Source of the DNA: JAVBWI01 sp036677445
GTDB taxonomy: Bacteria > Bacillota > Clostridia > Christensenellales > CAG-138
Reading direction: 5' to 3'
DNA: 48,704 nt
NCBI GenBank assembly: GCA_036677445.1
Contig: JAVBWI010000020.1
Location: forward strand, 1-48,704
The first letter of the stretch is position 1. Each line of letters starts with the position of its first letter. The notes under the pieces were generated by a model. It was not told where the DNA came from, did no database searches, and saw only the letters and a list, made by a program, of their open reading frames with translations. Positions 14,312 through 22,511 of the stretch are shown piece after piece. Made by a program: the position numbers and the translations under genes.

Positions 14312-15667
14312 TTGCGGACTTTACACCGCTACATACGTCCCATACAAGTGCTGCCGCTGGGGTTCCTTGCGGTGATACTCATTGGGACGTTGCTTTTGAC
14401 TTTGCCCGCATGCAGCGCGGACGGCAAACCCCTGCCCTTCATGGATGCGCTGTTCACCGCCACCTCCGCTACCTGCGTGACAGGGTTGGTTGTTGTGGAT
14501 ACGGGTACACAGTATACCGTTCTGGGGCAAGTCATTATACTTGTGCTCCTGCAAACAGGCGGTCTTGGGTTTATGACGCTCGCAACGCTCCTGTTCATGG
14601 CGCTCAAAAGGCGCATTTCGCTGCACGAGCGCATGACCATCGCCGAAGCCTTTGGCGCCGACCGCCTGCAGGGTATGGTCCGGTTGGTGCTTTCCGTCAT
14701 TAAGGTGACGCTGATCATTGAACTGAGCGGAGCAATACTGCTCGCCCTCCGCTTTGTCCCTGTTTACGGGGCGGCAAAAGGAACCTGGTTCGCGGTGTTC
14801 CATTCGATTTCCGCATTTTGCAACGCCGGGTTCGACCTGATAGGCGGCTACCGGTCGCTTACACCGTTTGCGGCGGACCCCCTCGTCAATATCGTGGTTA
14901 TGCTGCTCGTCGTATTGGGCGGCCTTGGCTTTGCAGTTGTTACGGACGTGGTGAAAAACCGCCGTTTTTCGGCGCTAAAGCTGCATTCCAAAGTGGCGAT
15001 CACGGCAACGGCGGTGATGCTGCTTTCAGGCTTTGTCTGCATCGCGCTGCTGGAGTGGGACAACCCCAATACGCTGGGCGCGATGCCCCCGGCAGAGCGC
15101 GTGATGGCCAGTATGTTCCAATCCGTTACCGCGCGTACGGCGGGCTTTAATACCTTCAACCAGCTCACCATGCGGGACAGCAGCAAGCTGGTGACCACGC
15201 TGCTCATGATTGTGGGCGCGGCCCCCGCCGGTACGGGCGGCGGCATGAAGGTAACCACTGCGTCGCTGGTGATGCTCAGCGTCTGGAGCGTGATTAAGAA
15301 CCGTGAAGATATCGATGTGTTCGGCCACCGCATTTCCCCTGCCACAGTGCGCCGCGCGCAGGCGATACTGATGCTGTATGTGTGTATGATGGCGCTGTTT
15401 GCGGTGCTCATTGACGCCATTGAAGTACACACCCACGGCAGCAGCATGGGCATCATTAACGAACTGTTCGAGGTGGCATCGGCGTTTGGTACGGTGGGGC
15501 TGTCCACGGGCGTAACGGGGGCGACATCGCAGTGGAGCCGGATGCTGATAATCATCGGTATGTATCTGGGGCGCGTCGGCCCGCTGACAATGGTGCTCTC
15601 GCTTGCCGGGCGGTCATCGGGGAAAAACGGCATCCGGTATCCCGAGGGGAATATAATGGTAGGTTGA
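14312..15667 (+). CDS. trkH: Potassium uptake transporter, TrkH/KtrB family
   Basis: 451 residues from a TTG start at 14312. AAGGAGG lies 9 bases upstream of it, while the in-frame ATG at 14264 has only a weak site and would nearly coincide with the predicted transcription start. The protein has the four-fold M1-P-M2 channel-like repeat: selectivity segments are visible as TSATCVTG, ISAFCNAGFD, VTARTAGFN and SAFGTVGLSTG, each with the filter Gly-like position. These proteins import K+ with an RCK regulatory subunit, encoded here immediately downstream after 18 bases. Confidence 0.93.
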   Translation: MRTLHRYIRPIQVLPLGFLAVILIGTLLLTLPACSADGKPLPFMDALFTATSATCVTGLVVVDTGTQYTVLGQVIILVLLQTGGLGFMTLATLLFMALKRRISLHERMTIAEAFGADRLQGMVRLVLSVIKVTLIIELSGAILLALRFVPVYGAAKGTWFAVFHSISAFCNAGFDLIGGYRSLTPFAADPLVNIVVMLLVVLGGLGFAVVTDVVKNRRFSALKLHSKVAITATAVMLLSGFVCIALLEWDNPNTLGAMPPAERVMASMFQSVTARTAGFNTFNQLTMRDSSKLVTTLLMIVGAAPAGTGGGMKVTTASLVMLSVWSVIKNREDIDVFGHRISPATVRRAQAILMLYVCMMALFAVLIDAIEVHTHGSSMGIINELFEVASAFGTVGLSTGVTGATSQWSRMLIIIGMYLGRVGPLTMVLSLAGRSSGKNGIRYPEGNIMVG

Positions 15668-15685
15668 ACGGGAGGAAAACAGGAA

Positions 15686-16345
15686 ATGGCAAAGGCGGTA
15701 AAATCATTTTTGGTAATAGGCGTAGGGCGCTTCGGTTCGAGTGTGGCGCGTACGCTCATGGAGCTGGGGCAGGAGGTGCTCGTCATCGACAATGACGAGG
15801 AGCACATCAATGCGATCGCCGACGAGGTGACGCACGCGATGGTAGCCGACGCCTCGGAGGAGCGCGTGCTTATGCAGTTGGGCATATCCAATTTCGACTG
15901 TATCGTGATCGCGCTCGCGGATGACCTGCGCGCTTCCGTACTCACAACAGTGCTCTGCCGTGAGCAGGGAGCAAAGAAGATCGTCGCCAAAGCATACGAC
16001 AGCATCCATGCCAAGCTGCTTTTAAAGACGGGCGCCGATACCGTCGTATTGCCCGAGCGCGAGACCGGCAGGCGGCTGGCGCATTCGCTGGTGCATGTAA
16101 ACGTGCTGGATTATATCGAGCTTTCGGATGTATACAGCATTACCGAGATGCATGTGCCCGCCGAGTGGGTCAATCATACATTGAAGGAGATAGACGTGCG
16201 CGCCCGTTTCAAAGTCAGCATCATTGCCATCAAGCGCGACGGCATGCTGGAACTGACGCTGGACGCAGGGTTCCGGTTGCGGGATGACGACACGCTGGTG
16301 GTGTTGGGAGAAAACGCGAATTTAAAGAAAGTTGAGACGCTGTGA
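15686..16345 (+). CDS. ktrA: Trk/Ktr potassium system regulatory subunit (RCK, TrkA/KtrA)
   Basis: 219 residues. The N-terminal Rossmann RCK domain (FLVIGVGRFGSSVARTL, acidic residue in VLVIDNDEEH) binds a nucleotide. The C-terminal RCK_C domain (about 135-219, LSDVYSITEMHVP... DTLVVLGE) completes the gating ring. One N/C pair with this length is the KtrA arrangement rather than the doubled TrkA of enterobacteria. GGGAGGAAAAC precedes the ATG. It works with the membrane subunit encoded just upstream. Confidence 0.94.
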   Translation: MAKAVKSFLVIGVGRFGSSVARTLMELGQEVLVIDNDEEHINAIADEVTHAMVADASEERVLMQLGISNFDCIVIALADDLRASVLTTVLCREQGAKKIVAKAYDSIHAKLLLKTGADTVVLPERETGRRLAHSLVHVNVLDYIELSDVYSITEMHVPAEWVNHTLKEIDVRARFKVSIIAIKRDGMLELTLDAGFRLRDDDTLVVLGENANLKKVETL

Positions 16346-17151
16346 ACCTCAGGAGCTATTGGCCCGGTAAACGCGTGCTTACGCGCAGGAGGTTTTTCGA
16401 CTCGCTTGCGCAGCCCTTTTACCGGCAAGGGAGCGAGGTGGGCTGTGCCGTTTTGCACGGCTTTACCGGTACGCCCGCCAATGTGCGCGTCGTAGCGGAT
16501 AAGCTTGCCGAAGCCGGATACACGGTGTATGCGCCGCTGTTGCAGGGGCACGGTACCACGCTTGCGGATATGGACACAAAAACCGCCGAAGACTGGATAC
16601 GGGATGCCCAAGCCGCTTATGATAAGCTCATCGGCGCGGGCTGCAAGCGGATATTTTTAATGGGTCTTTCCATGGGCGGCGTGCTCGCGTCGCTTTTGGC
16701 GCAGGAGCGGCCCTGCGACGGGCTGGTGCTGATTAGCACGCCCTTTCGCATGCGGCGGTATCTGCGCAACGCCATGCGGGTTTCCCCGATGCTGCACTAC
16801 ATCATCACGCAGGGGGATGCGCGCGCATACCAGATCGACTCTTACGGGCAGGGGTATCCCGGCGCGCCGCTGCGCAAGCTAAAAGATCTCGAACGGCTGA
16901 CCGTACGCGCGCGCGGCGGGCTGTATAAGCTCAAATGCCCGATATTGATACTGCAATCGGCGCAGGATAACCGGGTGGATTTAAAAAGCGTGCCCATTAC
17001 GCGATACGGCGTAAGCAGCACGGACATCACGGCCATCATGCTGGATAACTCACCGCACGGCTGCTCTTTCGGGCCGGAGCGCGACGCTGTGGCGGCGCAC
17101 TGCCTGGCGTTTGTGCAGCGGATTCTCAATGGGAGCCGGGCGGATGAATAA
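16342..17151 (+). CDS. Alpha/beta hydrolase, carboxylesterase / monoacylglycerol lipase-like
   Basis: 269 residues. It has the oxyanion-loop HGFTGTPANV (about residue 34), nucleophile elbow GLSMGGVL (Ser about 111), an Asp in QSAQDNRVD and a final His in NSPHGCSF, a complete Ser-Asp-His set. The arrangement resembles Est30-type thermophile carboxylesterases. The GTG start overlaps the ktrA stop by four bases (GTGA), so translation is coupled. The natural ester is unknown. It lies in a potassium-transport/tadA run with no obvious functional link. Confidence 0.87.
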   Translation: MNLRSYWPGKRVLTRRRFFDSLAQPFYRQGSEVGCAVLHGFTGTPANVRVVADKLAEAGYTVYAPLLQGHGTTLADMDTKTAEDWIRDAQAAYDKLIGAGCKRIFLMGLSMGGVLASLLAQERPCDGLVLISTPFRMRRYLRNAMRVSPMLHYIITQGDARAYQIDSYGQGYPGAPLRKLKDLERLTVRARGGLYKLKCPILILQSAQDNRVDLKSVPITRYGVSSTDITAIMLDNSPHGCSFGPERDAVAAHCLAFVQRILNGSRADE

Positions 17152-17167
17152 GAATTGGAGGTAAGTC

Positions 17168-17605
17168 ATGGACGAACGGTTTATGCGCATGGCGCTTGAG
17201 GAAGCACAACGCGCTTTTGAGCTGGACGAAGTGCCCGTGGGCGCCGTGCTGGTGCTGCGCGGCAAAGTGATCGCACGCGCGCACAACCTGTGTGAAGCGG
17301 CGGCGGACCCCACCGCGCATGCGGAGATGCTCGTACTGCGCGAGGCCGCTCGTCTGGAAGGAGGCCGACTGGCGGGCAGCACGCTCTATGTCACGCTGGA
17401 GCCCTGCGCCATGTGCGCGGGTGCGGCAATCAACGCCCGGGTGTCGCGCATCGTATTCGGCGCGTTTGATATCAGGGCCGGGTGCTGCGGCTCCGTTGCG
17501 GATATTACGGACGGGTGGTTCAACCACACCATCGAAGTCGCGGGCGGCGTGCTGGAGCAGGAATGCGCAGCGCTGCTGCAGGAATTTTTCAAGGATAAAC
17601 GCTGA
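17168..17605 (+). CDS. tadA: tRNA-specific adenosine deaminase
   Basis: 145 residues of the cytidine/deoxycytidylate deaminase fold. The zinc site is HAEMLVL (His about 53, Glu 55) plus PCAMCAGA (Cys about 83 and 86). It makes inosine at position 34 of tRNA-Arg(ACG). TTGGAGG precedes the ATG 6-7 bases away. It lies 16 bases after the esterase gene, probably in the same transcript. In many Firmicutes tadA is followed by the SRP RNA and dnaX; neither is here. Confidence 0.94.
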   Translation: MDERFMRMALEEAQRAFELDEVPVGAVLVLRGKVIARAHNLCEAAADPTAHAEMLVLREAARLEGGRLAGSTLYVTLEPCAMCAGAAINARVSRIVFGAFDIRAGCCGSVADITDGWFNHTIEVAGGVLEQECAALLQEFFKDKR

Positions 17606-17621
17606 CAAAGTAAGAAGCGGC

Positions 17622-17770
17622 GAAACCTTGCATTGCAAGGCTTACCTCTCAGGAACTGCCGGTCCTCGGCGGGAGACGCCCCGGACATTAGGCCTGCGGG
17701 CTGTCGCCGCCGCCCGTAGGGTACAGGCAGTTCCTGCAAACTCAAAAAAGTCCGCAGCACTTTTTTGACA
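17622..17770 (-). repeat. Family B structured repeat, copy B2
   Basis: On the minus strand it runs: hairpin AAAAAAGTGC/GGACTTTTTT; CAGGAACTGCC pairing with GGCAGTTCCTG around the conserved core (GGCCTAATGTCCGGGG, then CCGCCGAGGACCGG); then the AAGCCTTGCAATGCAAGG hairpin. The closing stem differs from copy B1 by paired changes (AAC-TG-CC with GG-CA-GTT against AAC-AA-CC with GG-TT-GTT), so pairing is kept. It is the exception to the 3'-of-gene rule, because its orientation is opposite to both neighbours. Confidence 0.8.
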
Positions 17771-17821
17771 GCAGAAAAATACGCGCCGCGGCTGCACGCC
17801 CGGCGCCATGCAGGAGGGCGT

Positions 17822-18232
17822 ATGTTCAATTACATGGTATTTCTGGAGCTGGGGCTGGCCATATACCTCATATTTGCCGCCGCAGCCGGCAAAAGCAGGG
17901 TGTTTACCAGTCCTTATATCAAAAAAGGCAACGAGGCCAAATACAAAAAAACTGGGCGCATCGGGTATCTTGTGCTCGCGGGGCTGCTGATCGTGCTCGC
18001 CGTTGTAAACGGATATACCAGTACGCTGGACCAGACCACGGAACTGTGGCGGCAAATGTCCACGATGGGCACGGTGATCTCCTTTGTTGTTCTTACCGCG
18101 CTGCTCGTACTTCTGTATCTGTTCAACCGGCTGATCGATAAAGCCAAGAAGTATGCGCCGCACTCCACGGCGCCGCGCGCCGCCTTTTTCTTTGACGAGG
18201 AAGAAAAGAAATCCGGCCCGAAAAAGAAGTAA
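17822..18232 (+). CDS. Small membrane protein with acidic-basic tail, paralogue 1
   Basis: 136 residues with three predicted membrane segments (about 3-22, 45-66 and 82-103). The polar C-terminal tail contains PRAAFFFDEEEKK and then a Lys-rich end. No family is recognised. The next gene encodes a clear paralogue: both share the N-terminal short helix, a K(Y)xKT-RI segment around residue 40, and the PRxAFxFDEEExK tail. AGGAGGG precedes the ATG; an upstream extension in the track frame has no site. The position before the sortase pair suggests an envelope role, but nothing more can be said. Confidence 0.75.
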   Translation: MFNYMVFLELGLAIYLIFAAAAGKSRVFTSPYIKKGNEAKYKKTGRIGYLVLAGLLIVLAVVNGYTSTLDQTTELWRQMSTMGTVISFVVLTALLVLLYLFNRLIDKAKKYAPHSTAPRAAFFFDEEEKKSGPKKK

Positions 18233-18286
18233 AAATCCAGATATTATTAACATTCTTTGAACAATGTGGATATGGCGCATCCGGCA

Positions 18287-18316
18287 TTGCACCCGCTTCG
18301 TTATAGCTGATATAAT
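18287..18316 (+). promoter_or_regulatory. Strong predicted promoter for the paralogue 2 - sortase unit
   Basis: TTGCAC is followed after 18 bases by a perfect TATAAT, giving a leader of about 100 bases before the ATG at 18426. The leader contains CATCGATTTTATG and a CCCGGACG/CGTTCGGG-like stem near the ribosome binding site. Confidence 0.7.
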
Positions 18317-18425
18317 ACGCAGGGAACAAGGTTGCCGGATGCGTAAAATCATGGTGATGTTTGTTTCAGCAAGCACATCGATTTTATGAAATGCCCGGAC
18401 GAGCCGTTCGGGTAAAGGAGGCAGC

Positions 18426-18857
18426 ATGGAAAACCTGTTCAGCTTATTTGAGGTCGCCATTGGCGCGTATCTGATTTACGGCGCCATTACCGGCGCGGGG
18501 CAGATGTTCCGCAACGAGAACATCAAGCAGGGCATGGAGCAAAAATACCGCAAAACGATGCGCATTTGCTCCGCGATACTTGGGCCGCTGATGGTTGCGC
18601 TGGGCATAGTCGATTATCTCTCGATGAAGTCGCCCAACCCCCTGCTCACTACGGCGGTATATGTGCTGTGGGGCGTTACGCTTATAGGAATCGTACTTCT
18701 TTTCGTCATCACGCTGCGCATGACGGACCGCACAAAAGCAAAGCAGCAGCAACGCGGCGGCGTCACAAAGGGCGCGCCCCGGTCTGCTTTTGAGTTTGAC
18801 GAGGAGGAAACAAAACCCCAGGCGAATAACAAAAGCGACAAAGGGAATAAAAAATAG
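18426..18857 (+). CDS. Small membrane protein with acidic-basic tail, paralogue 2
   Basis: 143 residues and three predicted membrane segments, with the same plan as the gene before it. EQKYRKTMRI matches AKYKKTGRI, and the C-terminal APRSAFEFDEEETK matches APRAAFFFDEEEKK, followed by a Lys/Asn-rich end. The conserved cytoplasmic tail motif suggests a partner-binding site. AAAGGAGG precedes the ATG. It is followed after 46 bases by the first sortase gene and probably co-transcribed with it. Function unknown. Confidence 0.78.
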   Translation: MENLFSLFEVAIGAYLIYGAITGAGQMFRNENIKQGMEQKYRKTMRICSAILGPLMVALGIVDYLSMKSPNPLLTTAVYVLWGVTLIGIVLLFVITLRMTDRTKAKQQQRGGVTKGAPRSAFEFDEEETKPQANNKSDKGNKK

Positions 18858-18903
18858 AACAGCGGCGACGACCGCATCCGATATTTTAAGGGGGATTTAC
18901 TCA

Positions 18904-20115
18904 ATGCACCTGCGCAGAAATGTGCGCTTATTCGCACTCGTTTTATGCCTTACCATCGTATTGAGCAGCTTCGTTTCCACCGCATTGGCAGCAACCGTGA
19001 CCACAACGGCCGCGCAGGCAACGGCCGCCGCAGTCACCACCGGCAGCGTGAACTTCCGCACCGGCCCCGGCACGAACTACAGCTCGCAAGGCAAGCTTGC
19101 CCGCGGCACCACGGTAACGGTGCTGGACAATACCACCACGAGCGGCTGGTGGAAAGTATCCTATAACGGAACGGAAGGCTATGTCACCAGCGACTACCTC
19201 AAATTGACCGATACCGCCGCGCCCCTTGTACAAGCAGTCGGCACCGCAACTGTGAAAAGCGCGACGGCATTGCGTTCAGGCGCAGGCTCCGGCAGCACTT
19301 TGTGCACGATTCCCCGCGGCGCGGCCGTCATGGTTCTGGACAACACCACCAACACCAAGTGGTGGAATGTCGCCTATAACGGCCAGGAAGGCTACGCAAC
19401 AAGCTCCCGCCTCAAGATGAACGGCGCGGATGCTTCCGTTTCCGCGGGCAGCACCGCCGTGTCGGCCAGCGACCCGCTCGCGAGCAAGATCGCCAACGCC
19501 AAGCGTGTCAACAGCGACACCGTAGGCTGGATAAAAGTGCCCAACACCAACATTGACGAGCCCATACTCTATGGCGCCAACTTTTACTACGCCACGCACA
19601 ACATCAACAAGCAAAAGTCCTACGACGGCGTGTATCCGTATTACCGCGGCCTGACCAAAAACGTCGTGGTGTTCGGCCACAACATGCGCGGCTCCAACAG
19701 CATATTTCATCAGCTGCACCATCTGCAGGAAGCGGCGCTGGGCTACAGCAAATGCCAGTCCGGCCAGTGCGGAAGAGCGCTTTCCAGCAGCCTGAACGAT
19801 TGGTATAAGACCGCCTCGAACCGCGTGTGGAATATTTCCATATACGGCAAGCAAAAATGGGAAGTGTTTGCCATGTACGAGGTCAAGGCCAACGAGCCCA
19901 TTTCCACGCTGCGCAACAACTGGAGCGCGCTTTCAGGGATTGGCAAGGCCGGCGTGCAGAGCTGGATCGACAACCAGATCAAACGCTCGCAACTGGACTT
20001 CGGGGTCAGCGTAACCGCCGGCGACCAGCTGATGACGCTTATCACCTGCGGCACCAATTACGACTCCGCCACCGCGAATTCCCGCTTGTTCGTGTTCCTC
20101 AAGAACGTGGACTGA
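18904..20115 (+). CDS. Secreted sortase (class B-like) with two N-terminal SH3b domains
   Basis: 403 residues. A signal peptide with an ALAA site is followed by two bacterial SH3 domains (about 45-105 and 115-180; VNFRTGPGTNYSS and ATALRSGAGSGST are their typical first strands). A sortase domain follows from about residue 200. The sortase has the catalytic His in VVFGHNMRGS, Cys in LMTLITCGTNY and Arg in ANSRLFVF, with the class B-type insert between. Sortases join surface proteins to peptidoglycan or to each other; the SH3b domains probably bind the wall. Cleavable signal plus wall-binding domains is unlike the usual membrane-anchored sortase. No LPxTG-type substrate gene is in the window. 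AAGGGGG precedes the ATG. Confidence 0.9.
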   Translation: MHLRRNVRLFALVLCLTIVLSSFVSTALAATVTTTAAQATAAAVTTGSVNFRTGPGTNYSSQGKLARGTTVTVLDNTTTSGWWKVSYNGTEGYVTSDYLKLTDTAAPLVQAVGTATVKSATALRSGAGSGSTLCTIPRGAAVMVLDNTTNTKWWNVAYNGQEGYATSSRLKMNGADASVSAGSTAVSASDPLASKIANAKRVNSDTVGWIKVPNTNIDEPILYGANFYYATHNINKQKSYDGVYPYYRGLTKNVVVFGHNMRGSNSIFHQLHHLQEAALGYSKCQSGQCGRALSSSLNDWYKTASNRVWNISIYGKQKWEVFAMYEVKANEPISTLRNNWSALSGIGKAGVQSWIDNQIKRSQLDFGVSVTAGDQLMTLITCGTNYDSATANSRLFVFLKNVD

Positions 20116-20178
20116 CGCGGATTCATATATCCCGGATGTGATCTGTACCAACAGGACTAATCGAAGGAGGTTCATTCC

Positions 20179-21951
20179 ATGAAAAAAGCCAACAAAAGCT
20201 TACGTGTCTTCGCGTTGGCGCTCTGCCTGATGACGGTGTTCACTGTGGCGGCACCGGCACTTGCGGCCAGCATCTACGCCTATGGCACGGTAAGTGCCGA
20301 CAACACCCCCGTCTACTCGACCGCTGCAATGACAACGACACTCGGCGTGTTCAACAAGAACGATATCGTAGCCATTGAATCCCAGGTCAGCGCACAGAAC
20401 CTGTATGTCGTACGCCTTTCGGGCAGCACCGCCAGCGTGGGCTACATCAGCAAATCCGCCGTGTCCGGCCTGCGCTACTCGCTGAAGAGCGGCACCAGCG
20501 TTGCCAGCCTCAAAACCGGCAGCGGCACGACAACCGGCACCGCCGGCGTCATCGCCAACTGCAACAGCTACGTCAACTTCCGCGCTACCGCCAGCACTTC
20601 GGGCACCGTATTGGGTAAGCTCTATAAAGGCGCGGCCGTGACCGTACTCGGTACGGAAGGCAGCTTCTACAAGGTGACCGCGGACGGCAAGACCGGCTAT
20701 GTTGCAACGGCATATGTTTCCGTTACCGGCACCGCGCCGACCACCCCCACTACGCCCACCACTCCCACCACCACTACGGGCGTCGTCGCCAACGCCACCG
20801 GTTATGTGGCGCTGCGCAGGACCGCCAGCAGCACCTCTTCCCGCCTCTTAAACGTGAAGGTAGGCGCCACCGTTACCATTCTGGGCACAAGCGGCAGCTT
20901 CTACCAGGTCACGGTAAGCTCCAAGACCGGCTACATTGAGACGAAATACATCAATGTATCCAGCAGCGGCTCCAGCTCCGGCGGTTCCACGACCGGCACC
21001 CCCGGCGTCATCGCCAACTGCAGCAGCTATGTCAACTTCCGCGCTACCGCCAGCGCTTCGGGCACTCTGCTCGGCACGCTGAGCAAGGGCACGGCCCTGA
21101 CCATACTCGGCACCGAAGGCAGCTTCACCAAGGTCACCGCCAACGGCAAGACCGGTTATGTCTCTTCGACCTATGTATCCGCAACTTCTACCGATACGCC
21201 CAGCAACAGCGCAGGTCAGGGCTCGGATACCGGCAAGATCACCGTAGGCACCGGCGCCATTAATATTACGCCCTATCAGTCCACGGCGCTTTCCACCGTA
21301 AAGTCCAAGCTTACAGCCGCACAGAAGACCAACTCCAAGACCATCGGCTACATCTCCATCAACGGCACCAACATCCAGCAGCCGATCCTCTTCTACAGCT
21401 CGAGCAATGTGCACTACTACAGCACCCACGACATCAACAACAAGACCGCCTCCGCCGGTGCTGTATACGCCTTCTATAAGGATATGGTGCGCAACAACAC
21501 CATTACCGGCCACAACATGCGCGGCTCCAACGCCATGTTCCACCAGCTGCACCACATCCAGGAGAAGACGCTTGGCTACACCAAGTGCCAGACGACGGAT
21601 TACGCCTGCAAAGGCAGCAGCCTTTCCAGCATGCCGAGCCTGACCGTCGCCGCCAACCGCACCTGGGACGTCAGCCTCTTTGGCTACAACAAGTGGGAAG
21701 TCTGGGCCATGTACGAAACCCCCGCCAACGAGCCTGCCAGCACGCTCAAGTACAACACCAACCCCTTGAGCAGCTACAAGCCCGCACAGATTAAGTCGTG
21801 GATCGAATACCAGAAGAACCGTTCCGAGTATAAGTTCAATACGGCGATTTCCACGGACGATATCTTCCTCACCGTCTACACCTGCGGCACCAACTACGAT
21901 TATGCTACCGCACAGTCCCGCATTTACTTCTTCCTGAAGGCTGTGAAGTAA
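20179..21951 (+). CDS. Secreted sortase (class B-like) with four SH3-like domains
   Basis: 590 residues, a paralogue of the preceding gene. The signal peptide ends near ALAA. A diverged SH3-like domain (about 35-100) is followed by three SH3b repeats (about 115-190, 205-265 and 275-340) split by a TTPTTPTTPTT linker and a Ser/Gly linker. The sortase domain runs from about 375, with His in ITGHNMRGS, Cys in LTVYTCGTNY and Arg in AQSRIYFF. Repeats 2 and 4 are almost identical, including at DNA level. AAGGAGG precedes the ATG. Downstream of the first sortase by 63 bases and followed by a terminator, it closes the operon. Confidence 0.9.
   Translation: MKKANKSLRVFALALCLMTVFTVAAPALAASIYAYGTVSADNTPVYSTAAMTTTLGVFNKNDIVAIESQVSAQNLYVVRLSGSTASVGYISKSAVSGLRYSLKSGTSVASLKTGSGTTTGTAGVIANCNSYVNFRATASTSGTVLGKLYKGAAVTVLGTEGSFYKVTADGKTGYVATAYVSVTGTAPTTPTTPTTPTTTTGVVANATGYVALRRTASSTSSRLLNVKVGATVTILGTSGSFYQVTVSSKTGYIETKYINVSSSGSSSGGSTTGTPGVIANCSSYVNFRATASASGTLLGTLSKGTALTILGTEGSFTKVTANGKTGYVSSTYVSATSTDTPSNSAGQGSDTGKITVGTGAINITPYQSTALSTVKSKLTAAQKTNSKTIGYISINGTNIQQPILFYSSSNVHYYSTHDINNKTASAGAVYAFYKDMVRNNTITGHNMRGSNAMFHQLHHIQEKTLGYTKCQTTDYACKGSSLSSMPSLTVAANRTWDVSLFGYNKWEVWAMYETPANEPASTLKYNTNPLSSYKPAQIKSWIEYQKNRSEYKFNTAISTDDIFLTVYTCGTNYDYATAQSRIYFFLKAVK
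20541..21180 (+). repeat. Internal near-identical SH3b repeat in the second sortase gene
   Basis: The segment starting GGCGTCATCGCCAACTGC occurs at about 20545 and 21005 with only scattered base changes over about 170 bases, while the SH3b between them is diverged. This points to a recent internal duplication or gene conversion. Confidence 0.75.
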
Positions 21952-21980
21952 CGGCAACAAGCTACTCTCAGATACACGAA

Positions 21981-22010
21981 AGCGGCGCTTTTCAGCGCCG
22001 CTTTACTTTT
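21981..22010 (+). terminator. Terminator after the sortase pair
   Basis: AGCGGCGCT and AGCGCCGCT form a 9-bp stem with a short loop, followed by a T-rich tract. Confidence 0.85.
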
Positions 22011-22419
22011 TAAAAAAGCGGTATGCGCCATGTCGGCATGATAAAACCAACAGGCAGACCTGTTGGTTGATATTCTTATGGTATCGCCGCCTACGGCGGC
22101 GACGAAGGATTATTTTATTTTAATAGCGGGCGGGCTTCGCCCCCCGCTCCCCCTTTGGTACGCGTTTGGTCAAACTGTACGATTGAAGGTCGGCGGCCAT
22201 GCCGGACGAAAAGAATAATTCTTTATGCTCTAAAACAGGTCTTAAATGCCCCTCCCATTTTCACATCTTTTGGTTTTCTGCTGCTAAACCCGGCGTTTAA
22301 CATACATGCGTTTACAGAAAATAAGCAGCTTGCGAAAAAACAGGCATTTTTACGTCATCGCCCAAAAAACCGCCTGTTTATCTTGGTTTTTGGCATTCCG
22401 GCGCACGCGAATTTCGTCG
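22011..22419. other. Intergenic region with three tandem hairpins, then AT-rich DNA without a gene
   Basis: After the sortase terminator there are further stems: AACCAACAGG/CCTGTTGGTT (about 22046-22071), TCGCCGCC/GGCGGCGA (about 22083-22102) and GCGGGCGGG/CCCCCCGC (about 22127-22147). The next 270 bases are AT-richer than the surroundings and show no supported ORF. I found no known riboswitch signature. Confidence 0.5.
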
Positions 22420-22448
22420 TTGACTTTTTTGCGCATTTATGCTTAAAT
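22420..22448 (+). promoter_or_regulatory. Predicted promoter of the polyamine locus regulator
   Basis: TTGACT and TTAAAT are 17 bases apart and 64 bases before the regulator ATG. Confidence 0.6.
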
Positions 22449-22459
22449 GAATACGGTTT

Positions 22460-22488
22460 TGTTTAGACATAGTAAACATCAAGTTTAG
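22460..22488 (+). promoter_or_regulatory. Candidate operator of the XRE-cupin regulator
   Basis: GTTTA, 7 bases, TAAAC form an inverted repeat (22461-22477), and a third GTTTA follows at 22483. The site lies just downstream of the predicted -10, where self-repression would be expected. The binding protein is inferred from position only. Confidence 0.4.
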
Positions 22489-22511
22489 CCTTTATGCGAG
22501 AGGAGACCGTT

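Noticed and set aside
17606..17821. SRP RNA (ffs) downstream of tadA
   Set aside because: tadA is often followed by this RNA in Firmicutes, but the conserved GGTCAGG...GGAAGGAAGCAGCC helix-8 region is absent. The block is a family B repeat.
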